A stretch of 64,000 bases of DNA from Eubacteriales bacterium (GTDB taxonomy: Bacteria > Bacillota > Clostridia > Lachnospirales > Lachnospiraceae). The DNA lies in assembly GCA_030533405.1 (NCBI GenBank), contig JAUNJF010000010.1, forward strand, positions 1 to 64,000, written 5' to 3'. Under the pieces are notes generated by a model. It did not search any database. It had not been told where the DNA came from and was given only the letters and a program-made list of their open reading frames with translations. A program made the position numbers and the translations under genes. Positions 7,866-16,533 of this stretch are shown here, piece after piece (the first letter of the stretch is position 1; each line of letters opens with the position of its first letter).

Positions 7866-8684
7866 ATGGAAACAAAATTAACGGTTATTGTTGATAATAT
7901 TCCATTAGGACAGATAAAAGGAGAATGGGGATTATCCATTCTGGTTCAATATGGAGAGAAAAAGATATTAGCAGATGTAGGTGCATCTGAATTGTTTGCT
8001 GATAATATGAAAAAACTTGGTTTTTCAATCGAGGATGTAGATTATGCAACATTAAGTCATGCACATTATGATCATGCAAATGGTATGCCGAGATTTTTTA
8101 AAGAAAACGCAAAGGCAAAATTTTATTTGAGAGAATCTATAGCAGAGAATTGTTATGCCAAGAAATTTATATTTCGTAAGTATATAGGAATTCCAAGAAA
8201 TGTATTATCAGACTATGCTGACAGAATAGAAATTGTTTCGGGAGATTATCAATTATCGGAAGGCGTTTATCTGATTCCTCATAAGACAGCGGGGCTTGAA
8301 AAAATTGGAAAAAGAGAAATGATGTATCAGAAAACAGCAAAAGGGTGGATGCCTGATAATTTCTCTCATGAGCAGAGTTTGGTGTTAGATACAAATAAGG
8401 GATTAGTCATTATCAATTGTTGTTCACATGGTGGTGCGGTAAATGTAATCAGGGAGGTAACAGAGACGTTCCCAGACAAACATGTACACGGATTAATTGG
8501 TGGGTTTCATTTATTTAACAAGTCTGCAGATGAAATTAAAACGGTAGCAAGGGAAATCAAAAATACAGGAATTGAATTTGTTTGTACTGGTCATTGTACG
8601 AAAGACAGGGCATACAACATTTTGAAGGAAGAGCTTGGAGACAAGCTTGAAAAACTTCATGTGGGATTAGAGATGAGGTTTTGA
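7866..8684 (+). CDS. MBL-fold metallo-hydrolase
   Basis: The 272-residue protein has the metallo-beta-lactamase signature LSHAHYDHANGM with H65-x-H67-x-D69-H70, plus later ligands in NCCSHGG (near 180) and a C-terminal TGHCT. Overall it resembles the group related to methanopterin-pathway ribofuranosylaminobenzene-phosphate synthase, widespread in anaerobes and of uncertain substrate. No signal peptide. GGGAGG precedes the ATG. It stands as a single gene. Confidence 0.85.
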   Translation: METKLTVIVDNIPLGQIKGEWGLSILVQYGEKKILADVGASELFADNMKKLGFSIEDVDYATLSHAHYDHANGMPRFFKENAKAKFYLRESIAENCYAKKFIFRKYIGIPRNVLSDYADRIEIVSGDYQLSEGVYLIPHKTAGLEKIGKREMMYQKTAKGWMPDNFSHEQSLVLDTNKGLVIINCCSHGGAVNVIREVTETFPDKHVHGLIGGFHLFNKSADEIKTVAREIKNTGIEFVCTGHCTKDRAYNILKEELGDKLEKLHVGLEMRF

Positions 8685-8749
8685 TGTTATTACCCCATGC
8701 ATTTACATATGGAATGGGTGTATAAAGTATTAGAGGAGTTATAAAGCCG

Positions 8750-9343
8750 ATGAAGGGTATGAAAGGTATCTTGTTAATTTGTATCTGTGTGTTTTGTATG
8801 ACTTCCTGTGGGAGAGATGACACTTACAAATTGGCAAAGAAAATATACGACTATGACATGAAACAGAGTGGCTACGAGGAAGCGCTAGCAATGGCACAAA
8901 AAGGCAATTACGATGCCAATTGTAAAGACTGTTTTAAAGGTGTTGATACTTCCAACATTTCGTTATTTGCCTATGCCTGCAAGGTAGATGAGGAGATTGC
9001 AAAGGCAATCTATGAAAATGGTGCGAATATCGAGTCAGCAAATGATGAATTTTATCAAACACCATTATTAGCAACTGTATATGGAAATCGGAATCATCCA
9101 GAGATGATTTATTGGCTCATTGATCAGGGGGCAGATGTGAATGCAGTTGATTATAATCAGTGTAGTGTGTTTCATTATTTGATTTACTGGGATGATAATG
9201 AAGAAACGCAGGAGTTGATTCAATATTTTAAAGATAATTGTGATATGGAATTATTGGAAGAGCAGACAAAGGATGCTCGTTATTGCGATTGGGACGCGTT
9301 GTGGGATGAAGATGGGAATCTCATTTTTTACCAGAATAAGTAG
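8750..9343 (+). CDS. Ankyrin-repeat lipoprotein
   Basis: The 197-residue product has a hydrophobic signal segment ending in a lipobox-like MTSC (cysteine near residue 20), so it is probably anchored outside the membrane. Residues about 75-165 contain ankyrin-like units: SLFAYACKVDEEIAKAIYEN, GANIESANDE, then TPLLATVYGN and a clear WLIDQGADVNAVDYNQCS unit. Ankyrin domains bind proteins; the partner is unknown. A terminator lies about 150 bp downstream. Confidence 0.75.
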   Translation: MKGMKGILLICICVFCMTSCGRDDTYKLAKKIYDYDMKQSGYEEALAMAQKGNYDANCKDCFKGVDTSNISLFAYACKVDEEIAKAIYENGANIESANDEFYQTPLLATVYGNRNHPEMIYWLIDQGADVNAVDYNQCSVFHYLIYWDDNEETQELIQYFKDNCDMELLEEQTKDARYCDWDALWDEDGNLIFYQNK

Positions 9344-9494
9344 ATAGAACAGGAAAAGGATTTGGAGGAAAATCTGTATCCGAGTGTAGAACACATTAAA
9401 AATTGGTACTTATAAAAATGCCAGATATATGAGAAAAAGAGATAAGTAGTTTTGAAAGAATGAATGATAATGTAAAAATATGATGATATATGTG

Positions 9495-9537
9495 AAAAAG
9501 GTGGTTGATTTCAAGTAGAAATCATGCCACTTTTTTT
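9495..9537 (+). terminator. Rho-independent terminator
   Basis: A stem of AAAAAGGTGG and TGATTTC with the complementary GAAATCA and CCACTTTTT is followed by a T7 run. It ends the ankyrin lipoprotein transcript. The rest of 9344-9605 shows no gene. Confidence 0.75.
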
Positions 9538-9605
9538 GTATAATTATGATTAGTGAATTAAGGCAATTATCTAAGATTGCTTATTACAAAAAGGAGAAAC
9601 GGGTT

Positions 9606-10727
9606 ATGGAAAAAGCAAAAGTTTACTACACAGATTTTAGAACAGCAAATGGAGTTGGTTTACCAGAGAAGTTGAAGAGATTATGTCGCAAGGCAGGATT
9701 GCAGACAATGGATATGGATAATAAGTTTGTTGCGATTAAGATTCATTTTGGTGAGTTGGGTAACATTGCATATCTTCGTCCAAACTATGCAAAGGCAGTT
9801 GCAGATTTGGTAAAGGAAGTTGGTGGAATGCCATTTTTGACAGACTGTAATACACTTTATCCAGGTTCGAGAAAAAATGCGTTGGAGCATTTGGACTGTG
9901 CACAGGAAAACGGATTTAATGAGACTACAACAGGTTGTCACGTTATTATTGGTGATGGTCTTCGTGGAACCGATGATGTTGTAGTACCAATTGAGGGCGG
10001 CGAATACTGCAAAGAGGCGTATATCGGTCGTGCAGTTATGGACGCAGATGTGTTTATTTCTTTGAATCATTTTAAGGGTCATGAGTGTACTGGTTTTGGT
10101 GGCGCCCTTAAGAATATTGGAATGGGTTGCGGAAGCCGTGCAGGAAAAATGCATCAGCACAATCAGGGAAAGCCAGTGGTAAATGCAGATGCATGTAAGG
10201 CATGTAAGCGTTGTACAAAGGAATGTGGTTCGGATGCTATCAGCTTTGAGACAGGTAAGGCTGTGATTAACGAGGATATCTGTAAGGGATGTGGTCGTTG
10301 TATCGGTGCTTGTTCCTTTGATGCCATTTATAATCCAAATGGAAATGCAAATGAAGTACTTGGTTGTAAGATTGCAGAATATACAAAAGCAGTTGTAGAT
10401 GGAAGACCACATTTTCATGTTAGTTTGATTGTGGATGTATCACCTAACTGTGATTGTCATAGCGAAAATGATGCACCAATCCTACCAAATATTGGTATGT
10501 TTGCATCCTTTGATCCAGTTGCACTTGATCAGGCGTGCGTGGATGCATGTTTGCAGTCTACACCACTTCGTAATTCACAGCTTGGAGATAATTTGGCAAA
10601 ACCAAATTGGAAGATGTACAGCGATCATTTTACGAATTCTAATCCAAATGTACGTTGGAAAGAGACTCTTGAGCACGCAGAGAAGCTTGGTATTGGTACA
10701 AGAGAGTACGAATTGATTGAGATGTAA
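9606..10727 (+). CDS. DUF362 protein with two 4Fe-4S ferredoxin motifs
   Basis: The product has 373 residues. Its N-terminal DUF362 region includes VAIKIHFGELGN, FLTDCNTLYPGS and HFKGHECTGFGGALKNIGMG. Between about 195 and 240 lie two ferredoxin clusters, C-x2-C-x2-C-x3-C in ACKACKRCTKEC and in ICKGCGRCIGAC. DUF362 proteins are common iron-sulfur proteins of anaerobes without a settled reaction. ATG 9606 is preceded by AAGGAG; the in-frame ATG at 9546 overlaps the terminator region. It is monocistronic or weakly linked to the downstream EAL gene. Confidence 0.88.
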   Translation: MEKAKVYYTDFRTANGVGLPEKLKRLCRKAGLQTMDMDNKFVAIKIHFGELGNIAYLRPNYAKAVADLVKEVGGMPFLTDCNTLYPGSRKNALEHLDCAQENGFNETTTGCHVIIGDGLRGTDDVVVPIEGGEYCKEAYIGRAVMDADVFISLNHFKGHECTGFGGALKNIGMGCGSRAGKMHQHNQGKPVVNADACKACKRCTKECGSDAISFETGKAVINEDICKGCGRCIGACSFDAIYNPNGNANEVLGCKIAEYTKAVVDGRPHFHVSLIVDVSPNCDCHSENDAPILPNIGMFASFDPVALDQACVDACLQSTPLRNSQLGDNLAKPNWKMYSDHFTNSNPNVRWKETLEHAEKLGIGTREYELIEM

Positions 10728-10820
10728 ATGCTAGCGAAAGTGATATTTATTGACCCGATTGGTTAGGAGCCGTGAGCTACATTTGAGAAGACAATCCATG
10801 ATAGGAGGGGGTGCTACTAT

Positions 10821-12113
10821 ATGGAGAAAAACGATATTAAGATTGAGTATGATGAGTTAACTGGTGTGTATAATCGTAATACGTTCTACCGTCTTGCGAA
10901 GGAAATGATTCGAAAGGATCCGGATGCAAAGTACATGCTGATTCTTTCGGATGTGGAGAGCTTTAAGATGATTAATGTTCGATATGGAGAGGAAAAAGGG
11001 GATGAATTGCTGGCGTTTGTTGGCAAATATCTTTCATATTCTCCAGGAGCAGATATTATTTTTGCCCGTTACTCTGGAGACCAGTTTGTTGGTTTTTCGA
11101 AGCAAGTGGGGGATCCTGAGGACGAAGAGTCTTTTAACCAGAATTTGATGTTTGCAATGGAGCAAATGTATGAAAATGCCCCAGTAAATCATTTTGAGGT
11201 GAAGTTTGGCATTTACGAGGATGTCGATTTGAGTCTTCCGATTTCCAGAATGTGTGATCGTGCGTTGATGGCACTTCGCACCATTAAACACCAGTATGGT
11301 AAGTCTGTTGCATGGTATGACCAGCGTATGCACCAGCAATATATGAAAGAACAGCATATACAGGAGTGTATGGAGGGGGCTTTGAAAGACAACCAGTTTC
11401 AGGTATATTACCAGCCAAAGCATGATGCAAAGACTGGAAAATTAGTGGGTGCAGAAGCATTGATTCGTTGGACTCATCCTGTATATGGGTTTATGTCACC
11501 TGCTGATTTTATTCCATTATTTGAAAAAAATGGATTTATCAGTTCAGTGGATTTGTTTGTGTTAAAACGAGTTTGTGAAGACTTGAAGGCGTGGAAAACA
11601 AGTGGAATTTCTGTTGTGCCAGTTTCTGTAAATGCGTCGCGAAAAGACATTTTACAAAGCCAGTTTTTAGAAAAAATAAAATCAGTGTTAGAGGGCGAAA
11701 ACATTTCTTCGGACCTTTTGCATATGGAGATTACGGAAACGGTTTTTATTGAGGATGTGGAATATTTGAAACCTATTATTCAAGAAGCAAGAGACTTTGG
11801 AATTCACATCGAGTTGGATGATTTTGGTTCTGGATTTTCTGCGTTGAGTCTTCTTACGAGTTTGCCGCTGGATGTGATTAAACTGGATATGAGTTTTGTT
11901 CGGAGTATTGAGAAACAGAAAATGATTATTGAAAACATCATTAATATTTGTCATGGATTGAATTGTAAGATGGTTGCAGAAGGAGTGGAGACGGAGGAGC
12001 AGTTAGCGATTCTGAGGGAAATGAACTGTGACACAATACAGGGATATTATTTTTCAAAACCACTTCCGGCAGAGGGATTTAGGGAGTATATAGAAAATTG
12101 TAATCGATTGTAG
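10821..12113 (+). CDS. Degenerate GGDEF plus EAL protein, likely c-di-GMP phosphodiesterase
   Basis: The 430-residue protein has an N-terminal GGDEF fold whose signature reads SGDQF instead of GGDEF (about 85-89), implying no cyclase activity. The C-terminal EAL domain looks intact: GAEALIRW, the ITETVF glutamate segment, ELDDFGSGFSAL, KLDMSFVRS and AEGVETEEQL. It therefore probably hydrolyses c-di-GMP, with the GGDEF part perhaps sensing GTP. No membrane segment or PAS sensor is visible. RBS AGGAGGGGG precedes the ATG. Confidence 0.9.
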   Translation: MEKNDIKIEYDELTGVYNRNTFYRLAKEMIRKDPDAKYMLILSDVESFKMINVRYGEEKGDELLAFVGKYLSYSPGADIIFARYSGDQFVGFSKQVGDPEDEESFNQNLMFAMEQMYENAPVNHFEVKFGIYEDVDLSLPISRMCDRALMALRTIKHQYGKSVAWYDQRMHQQYMKEQHIQECMEGALKDNQFQVYYQPKHDAKTGKLVGAEALIRWTHPVYGFMSPADFIPLFEKNGFISSVDLFVLKRVCEDLKAWKTSGISVVPVSVNASRKDILQSQFLEKIKSVLEGENISSDLLHMEITETVFIEDVEYLKPIIQEARDFGIHIELDDFGSGFSALSLLTSLPLDVIKLDMSFVRSIEKQKMIIENIINICHGLNCKMVAEGVETEEQLAILREMNCDTIQGYYFSKPLPAEGFREYIENCNRL

Positions 12114-12150
12114 AAGTTATGGAATGATGTAAAGAAGAGGAAAGATAAAA

Positions 12151-12636
12151 ATGAGTGTCAATCTAGAAAAGATGTCAGATAATGCATATTCTCAATTTAT
12201 GAAGATTAGTTTTGAACACCAGGTTGAAGAACTAATTCGTGAAGAGAATTTGTCGAAAGAAGAGGCAGAACTTGAAACAAGAAAAGAGTTAGATGAAATG
12301 CTTCCACAAGGATTAGAAACACCAGACAACTATTTGTATAGTATCAGGCATGATGAGCATGTTGTGGGATATCTTTGGTTTTTATCCGAGATGAATGAGG
12401 ATGTTAAACAGGTGTTTTTGTGTGATTTTTTGATTTATGAAGATGAGCGGTGCAAAGGATATGGTAAGGCAGCATTAGTGGAAATGGAGAAGCTTGCACA
12501 AGATTTGCAATGCAAGGAATGTGTTTTGTTTGTGGAAGGTATAAACGAAAATGCCAAGAAGTTATATTTAAAATGTGGATATCAGGTGCTTCGTGAACAT
12601 AATTACGGATACTTTATGAAGAAGAGTATTGCTTAA
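12151..12636 (+). CDS. GNAT-family N-acetyltransferase
   Basis: The 161-residue product has a GNAT acetyl-CoA loop in DERCKGYGKAALVEME (about 103-118), a following strand CVLFVEGINENAKKLYLKCG and a typical C-terminal YFMKKS. The acceptor is unknown. It follows the EAL gene by 37 bp and ends in a terminator overlapping its stop codon. Confidence 0.85.
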   Translation: MSVNLEKMSDNAYSQFMKISFEHQVEELIREENLSKEEAELETRKELDEMLPQGLETPDNYLYSIRHDEHVVGYLWFLSEMNEDVKQVFLCDFLIYEDERCKGYGKAALVEMEKLAQDLQCKECVLFVEGINENAKKLYLKCGYQVLREHNYGYFMKKSIA

Positions 12637-12660
12637 TCATTTTGTGATTAAGCATTTTTT
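12631..12660 (+). terminator. Rho-independent terminator
   Basis: The perfect stem GCTTAATCA / TGATTAAGC with a TTTTG loop is followed by a T6 run; the stem uses the GNAT stop codon. Confidence 0.85.
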
Positions 12661-12736
12661 ATGAAGAATTATGAAATGATAGTTGAATTATGAAGAATTA
12701 TGAAATATAATTAGTATTATGAAAAAATATGAAAGA
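12660..12736 (+). repeat. Three 29-bp-period repeats upstream of an AAA ATPase
   Basis: ATGAAG/ATGAAA hexamers start at 12661, 12671, 12690, 12700, 12719 and 12729, that is, spacings of 10, 19, 10, 19, 10. Two 18-bp copies of TATGAAGAATTATGAAAT (12660-12677, 12689-12706) are identical and a third (12718-12735) is degenerate. The array fills the space between a terminator and the ATPase start, where promoter and operator should be. Helical-phase spacing suggests a cooperative protein-binding array. Confidence 0.75.
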
Positions 12737-12747
12737 TGGTGGCTGGT

Positions 12748-13782
12748 ATGGGTAATCCGTTTACACTTACATTTGGTAAAAAACCAACAGAATATATTAT
12801 TAGAAGAGAAAATATTGAAGAAATAGAGAGTAATTTTTTAGAAAATCCAGCAAGATGTCAAACATATCTAATTAGAGGTGTACGAGGAAGTGGGAAGACA
12901 GTTCTCATGACAGCGATAGCAAAAGAGATTGCAGAACAATCTGATTGGGTTTGTGTAGATTTGAATTCATCTCAGAATTTGCTTGACGATCTATCGTATC
13001 GACTATTAGATGAATGTGAGCAGTCTACAAGGATTTTGGATAGAGGAATGGATATTTCTGTTGCAGGTTTTGGTATTGGATTTGGAAGTAAGTCTGACCG
13101 AGATAGTGTAAGTAGATGTGAAGAAATATTAAATTTGTTAAAAAAACAAAAAAAGAGATTACTAATCACAATTGATGAAGTATGTAATGATCAAAGTATG
13201 AAACAATTTGCTAGTCAGTTTCAGATTTGGCTTAGAAAAGAATATGATATTTTTTTGTTGATGACAGGTCTTTTTGAAAATATTAATGCGATTCAGAATG
13301 ATCCACAATTAACCTTTCTTTTGAGGTCTCCTAAGATTACCTTGGAACCGTTGGGAATATCTCAAATAGCAAGACAATACGAAAAAGCATTAAACATAAC
13401 AAAAGACATAGCTGTGCAACTGGGAAAAGAAACAAAAGGGTATGCTTTCGCATTTCAGGCACTAGGAATGCTTTATTATGATAGCGAAAAAACATCTTCT
13501 ATAGAAAAAATACTAGATAAGATGGATGAATATTTAGATGAATATGTTTATAAGAAGATATGGAGTGGTCTTTCTGAGCAGGATAGAAATGTTGTGATGC
13601 AATTATCTGATGATAAGGCAGTAAAAGTGAAGGATATCTGTGAAGCAACTGGTATGACCTCTGCAACCTTTTCAAAATACCGTGAACGATTGGTAAATAA
13701 GGGGTTAATTACAACACAACAACATGGATATGTAGAGTTAGCATTACCTAGATTTAAGAGGATATGTGAGTATTACCTGTAA
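12748..13782 (+). CDS. AAA-type ATPase with C-terminal helix-turn-helix
   Basis: The 344-residue protein starts MGNPFTLTFGKKP, a conserved opening of an orphan clostridial ATPase family. Walker A is GVRGSGKTVLM (about 42-52), Walker B is RLLITIDEVCN (about 138-148), and a winged-helix-like segment ATGMTSATFSKYRERLVNKG lies at the end. It belongs to the STAND/Orc-like group of ATP-dependent switches; a role in DNA binding or self-regulation is inferred. An in-frame ATG 12736 is possible, but 12748 has GGTGG upstream and fits the family start. The upstream repeat array is a likely control region. Confidence 0.8.
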   Translation: MGNPFTLTFGKKPTEYIIRRENIEEIESNFLENPARCQTYLIRGVRGSGKTVLMTAIAKEIAEQSDWVCVDLNSSQNLLDDLSYRLLDECEQSTRILDRGMDISVAGFGIGFGSKSDRDSVSRCEEILNLLKKQKKRLLITIDEVCNDQSMKQFASQFQIWLRKEYDIFLLMTGLFENINAIQNDPQLTFLLRSPKITLEPLGISQIARQYEKALNITKDIAVQLGKETKGYAFAFQALGMLYYDSEKTSSIEKILDKMDEYLDEYVYKKIWSGLSEQDRNVVMQLSDDKAVKVKDICEATGMTSATFSKYRERLVNKGLITTQQHGYVELALPRFKRICEYYL

Positions 13783-13871
13783 TATACAAAAAGAAAAAAG
13801 TGTCTATAAGTAATGGAAAAGATGAGTTAAAAGAAACAGGGATTTTTCGTATAAGTTGGAGGAAATGAAAG

Positions 13872-14792
13872 ATGGATTTTAATAGTACCTATATAGAGTA
13901 TTCGGAAGAGGTGTTAAAGGCGTTACAGAACAATGAGCCAGTAGTTGCAATTGAAACTGGTGGAACCTTTGAGGGAATTCCCTATCCAGAAAATGTAGAA
14001 ACAGCCAATAAGGTAATGGATGCGGTTCGTGAAAATGGTGCAACACCAGCCTACATTTCTATCATGAATGGGAAAATCAAAGTGGGAATGTCTAAGGAAG
14101 AGATAGAGGACTATGGTAAAAGAAGAGGTACTATGCAAAAAGCTTCACGTAGAGAAATTCCTTTGATTCTTGCTAAGGGAGCATATGGCGTTATGACACT
14201 TGCAGCTACAATGGTGGTAGCAGATATGGTTGGAATTCCGGTGGTTTCAGGTGGTGGAATGGGAGGCGTTCATCGCGGTGCTGAGGTTACCATGGACATT
14301 TCTTCTGACTTGGAAGAGATAGCAGTTCGCAATGTAATTGTGGTGTGTTCTGGTGCAAAGTCTATTTTGGATTTGTCATTAACCATGGAATACTTGGAAA
14401 CGAAATCGATTCCTGTTATGGGTTATCAAACTGACGAATTGCCAGCCTATATGGCAATCACCAGTGGAATCAAGCTTCCTTGCAGAATGGACTCTATTGA
14501 AGAGGTTGCGAAGGCATATCAGATTAAGAATGAATTGCAGCTTGATACCGGAATGCTTTTGATGAATCCTATTTCTGCTGAGTATGCAGTGGATGCGGAT
14601 GAAATGAATGCTGCAATTGCTGAGGCTGTTGAATGTAGCAAGAAGGATCAGGTGAGTGGCAAAGCAATCACAGGATATTTGATGAAATATGTCAAAGAAA
14701 AAATGGGTGCAGACAGTATGGATGCGCAGAAAAATATGCTGATTGAAAATGCCAGCTTGGCGGCTAAAGTATCCAGCCAGATTGTGAAGTAA
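13872..14792 (+). CDS. psuG: Pseudouridine-5'-phosphate glycosidase
   Basis: The 306-residue enzyme of the PsuG (IndA-like) family splits pseudouridine 5'-phosphate into uracil and ribose 5-phosphate. The family blocks are present: GGGMGGVHRGAEVTMDISSD (about 137-156), VVCSGAKSILDLSLTMEYLE with the catalytic lysine region, and GYQTDELPAY. The N-terminal loop that usually reads E-S-T-I-x-x-H-G-x-P-Y-P is here AIETGGTFEGIPYPEN: the glutamate is kept but the histidine is replaced. No pseudouridine kinase gene is adjacent. RBS GGAGG precedes the ATG. Confidence 0.85.
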   Translation: MDFNSTYIEYSEEVLKALQNNEPVVAIETGGTFEGIPYPENVETANKVMDAVRENGATPAYISIMNGKIKVGMSKEEIEDYGKRRGTMQKASRREIPLILAKGAYGVMTLAATMVVADMVGIPVVSGGGMGGVHRGAEVTMDISSDLEEIAVRNVIVVCSGAKSILDLSLTMEYLETKSIPVMGYQTDELPAYMAITSGIKLPCRMDSIEEVAKAYQIKNELQLDTGMLLMNPISAEYAVDADEMNAAIAEAVECSKKDQVSGKAITGYLMKYVKEKMGADSMDAQKNMLIENASLAAKVSSQIVK

Positions 14793-14830
14793 AAGAAACG
14801 ACATGAAAAATGAAGAATAAGGAGAAAAGA

Positions 14831-15250
14831 ATGATAGAAATTCGTTATGTAGCAAAAGAGGATAAAACATTTTGGTATAGCTTAGATGCCCATTTACCAG
14901 AGGCAGAATTTGAGAAGAAGGTGAGAGACCAGCAAGGATATGTATTGCTTGAAAATGGCGAAGCAAAAGGATTGTTGCGTTACAATTTGTTTTGGGATAA
15001 CACTCCATTTTGCACCATGTTGTTTGTGGACTGGTCGGCGCAGAAAAACGGATATGGTAAAGCATTGATGGAGTTCTGGGAAGAGGATATGAAAGAGCAG
15101 GGCTATGGAATGCTTATGACATCTACACAGGTGGATGAGAATGCACAGCATTTTTATCGTAAGCTCGGTTACAAGGATTGCGGTGGATTTACTGTGGATA
15201 TTCCAGGATATGAGCAGCCAATGGAAATGTTTATGAGTAAAGGAATTTAG
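14831..15250 (+). CDS. GNAT-family N-acetyltransferase
   Basis: The 139-residue protein has the acetyl-CoA loop in QKNGYGKALMEFWEED (about 68-83) and the C-terminal block ENAQHFYRKLGYKDCGGF. AAGGAG precedes ATG 14831; an in-frame ATG at 14810 precedes the binding site and is rejected. It follows psuG closely and is followed after 20 bp by a membrane protein gene, so all may form one operon. Substrate unknown. Confidence 0.83.
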   Translation: MIEIRYVAKEDKTFWYSLDAHLPEAEFEKKVRDQQGYVLLENGEAKGLLRYNLFWDNTPFCTMLFVDWSAQKNGYGKALMEFWEEDMKEQGYGMLMTSTQVDENAQHFYRKLGYKDCGGFTVDIPGYEQPMEMFMSKGI

Positions 15251-15270
15251 CAAGAGGGAGACGATGGTGT

Positions 15271-16095
15271 ATGAAAGCTTTTTACAAGAAGGAATATGAT
15301 AAAGTTACCATTCATAGAGGTCCCATGGCGCTTATTGGTGTTTATGTATTGGTGCTTGTATTCGGAGGACTTGCACTATTAGTAGCATCATTGTCATGTT
15401 TGACGATTGAAAATACACTAATAAAAGTTTTGGCAACAATCGGTCTTGATGCAGTGGTTGTTGCTATCTGTTTTGCTATTTTCTTTTTTGCCAAAAAACA
15501 GTTTCATAAGATAACGGTTGAGATTACACCAGAGAAGCTTAGCTATAACCGTGGACATGGAAAAACTAAGGAAATTATGTTAGCAGATGTGGAATGCATT
15601 GTGATTAACCCTAAGAAGCAGAGTGGTTTGACTTCGTATGATATTGAAGTGAATTTCGTTGTGGCTGGAAAGTCTGTGATAAAGATTGACAACCTTTCTG
15701 ATGCAACAGAATGCCTTTTATGGGAAATGAAGATGCGTGGAATTCCAATGCAGCAGAACTTGGGAGTAAATGGTGTTGATTCGTCGTCATTTAACCCACT
15801 TCGGACAGATATCCTTGAACCAGATCAGGTTAGCTATTACGTTGATGAGGCCAAGGTTTTCTTTGATCATTTACAAGAGAAATATGCGGATTTGAATATG
15901 AAGTGTACCGTGTTTAGCCCTTCAAAAGGTGGACAGGGACCAGTTTATCTTTGTGAAATTATTAGCATGCGTTCAGGGTTAAATATGGTTTTGCCACTTT
16001 GTGATAAGTGGATGGGCAATAACATTTGGGCATATAATTACAAGGAATTTGTTGAGTTTGAATATGAGCCTATGTTGAAGAAATATGATGATTAA
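15271..16095 (+). CDS. Membrane protein of unknown function
   Basis: The 274-residue product has two N-terminal membrane segments (about 20-43 and 50-74), followed by a PH-like beta-rich stretch (KITVEITPEKLSYNRGHGKT; ECIVINPKKQ) and a C-terminal alpha/beta region. No catalytic motif is seen. It is 15 bp upstream of the broken HIT gene. I do not recognise a named family. Confidence 0.65.
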   Translation: MKAFYKKEYDKVTIHRGPMALIGVYVLVLVFGGLALLVASLSCLTIENTLIKVLATIGLDAVVVAICFAIFFFAKKQFHKITVEITPEKLSYNRGHGKTKEIMLADVECIVINPKKQSGLTSYDIEVNFVVAGKSVIKIDNLSDATECLLWEMKMRGIPMQQNLGVNGVDSSSFNPLRTDILEPDQVSYYVDEAKVFFDHLQEKYADLNMKCTVFSPSKGGQGPVYLCEIISMRSGLNMVLPLCDKWMGNNIWAYNYKEFVEFEYEPMLKKYDD

Positions 16096-16110
16096 GAAAA
16101 GAGGAGCAGA

Positions 16111-16405
16111 ATGAGCGAGTGTGTATTTTGTCATAAAGAACAATTAGTTACAGATATAATTTATGAGGATGAGCAGGTTATGGCATTTATGGATATGGAG
16201 CCAATCAATGAGGGACATGTATTAGTGGTTCCGAAAGAACATTATTTGGATGCAGATGAAATGCCAGATGAGTTGCTTGCACATTTAATGAGTGTTTCCA
16301 AGAAAATAGTTGCTGCGCTAAAGAAGATATATAATCCAGATGGTTCAAAAAAATGAACAATACAAAAATGTAACAATGGAGCAAATAGAGAAGATTCGTA
16401 ATTAA
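16111..16405 (+). pseudogene. HIT-family protein with the catalytic His triad deleted
   Basis: The frame 16111-16356 encodes 81 residues that match the N-terminal half of a HIT nucleotide hydrolase: CVFCHKEQ, DEQVMAFMDMEPINEGHVLV, VPKEHYLDAD, ending KKIYNPDGSKK. In intact relatives NPDG is followed by the QNGG and H-x-H-x-H segments; here these are missing. After the stop, another frame gives YKNVTMEQIEKIRN and a stop at 16403, which resembles a HIT C-terminus. An internal deletion of roughly 90-130 bp near 16340-16350 best explains this. The product, if made, cannot be a HIT hydrolase. Confidence 0.75.
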
Positions 16406-16427
16406 CTAAATGTAAAATAATGATTAT

Positions 16428-16466
16428 AAAAGAGGTGTTTTCGAGTAGATGAAACACCTCTTTTTT
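16428..16466 (+). terminator. Rho-independent terminator
   Basis: AAAGAGGTGTTTTC pairs with GATGAAACACCTCTTT and is followed by T6. It ends the psuG-to-HIT transcript. Confidence 0.85.
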
Positions 16467-16533
16467 GTGTATAATAATCTCTAGAGAAAACGTACGAAAC
16501 ATGATTAAATTTTAATTCTAGGAGGAAGAAAAA

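Noticed and set aside
9681..10418. Long antisense frame of 245 codons opposite the DUF362 gene
   Set aside because: It is the mirror of a well-supported iron-sulfur protein gene, has no ribosome binding site, and its product is a low-complexity T/C/I-rich string.
12660..12736. Possible mini CRISPR array
   Set aside because: Repeat units are only about 18 bp with 11-bp spacers that are partly alike, only three units exist, and there are no cas genes.
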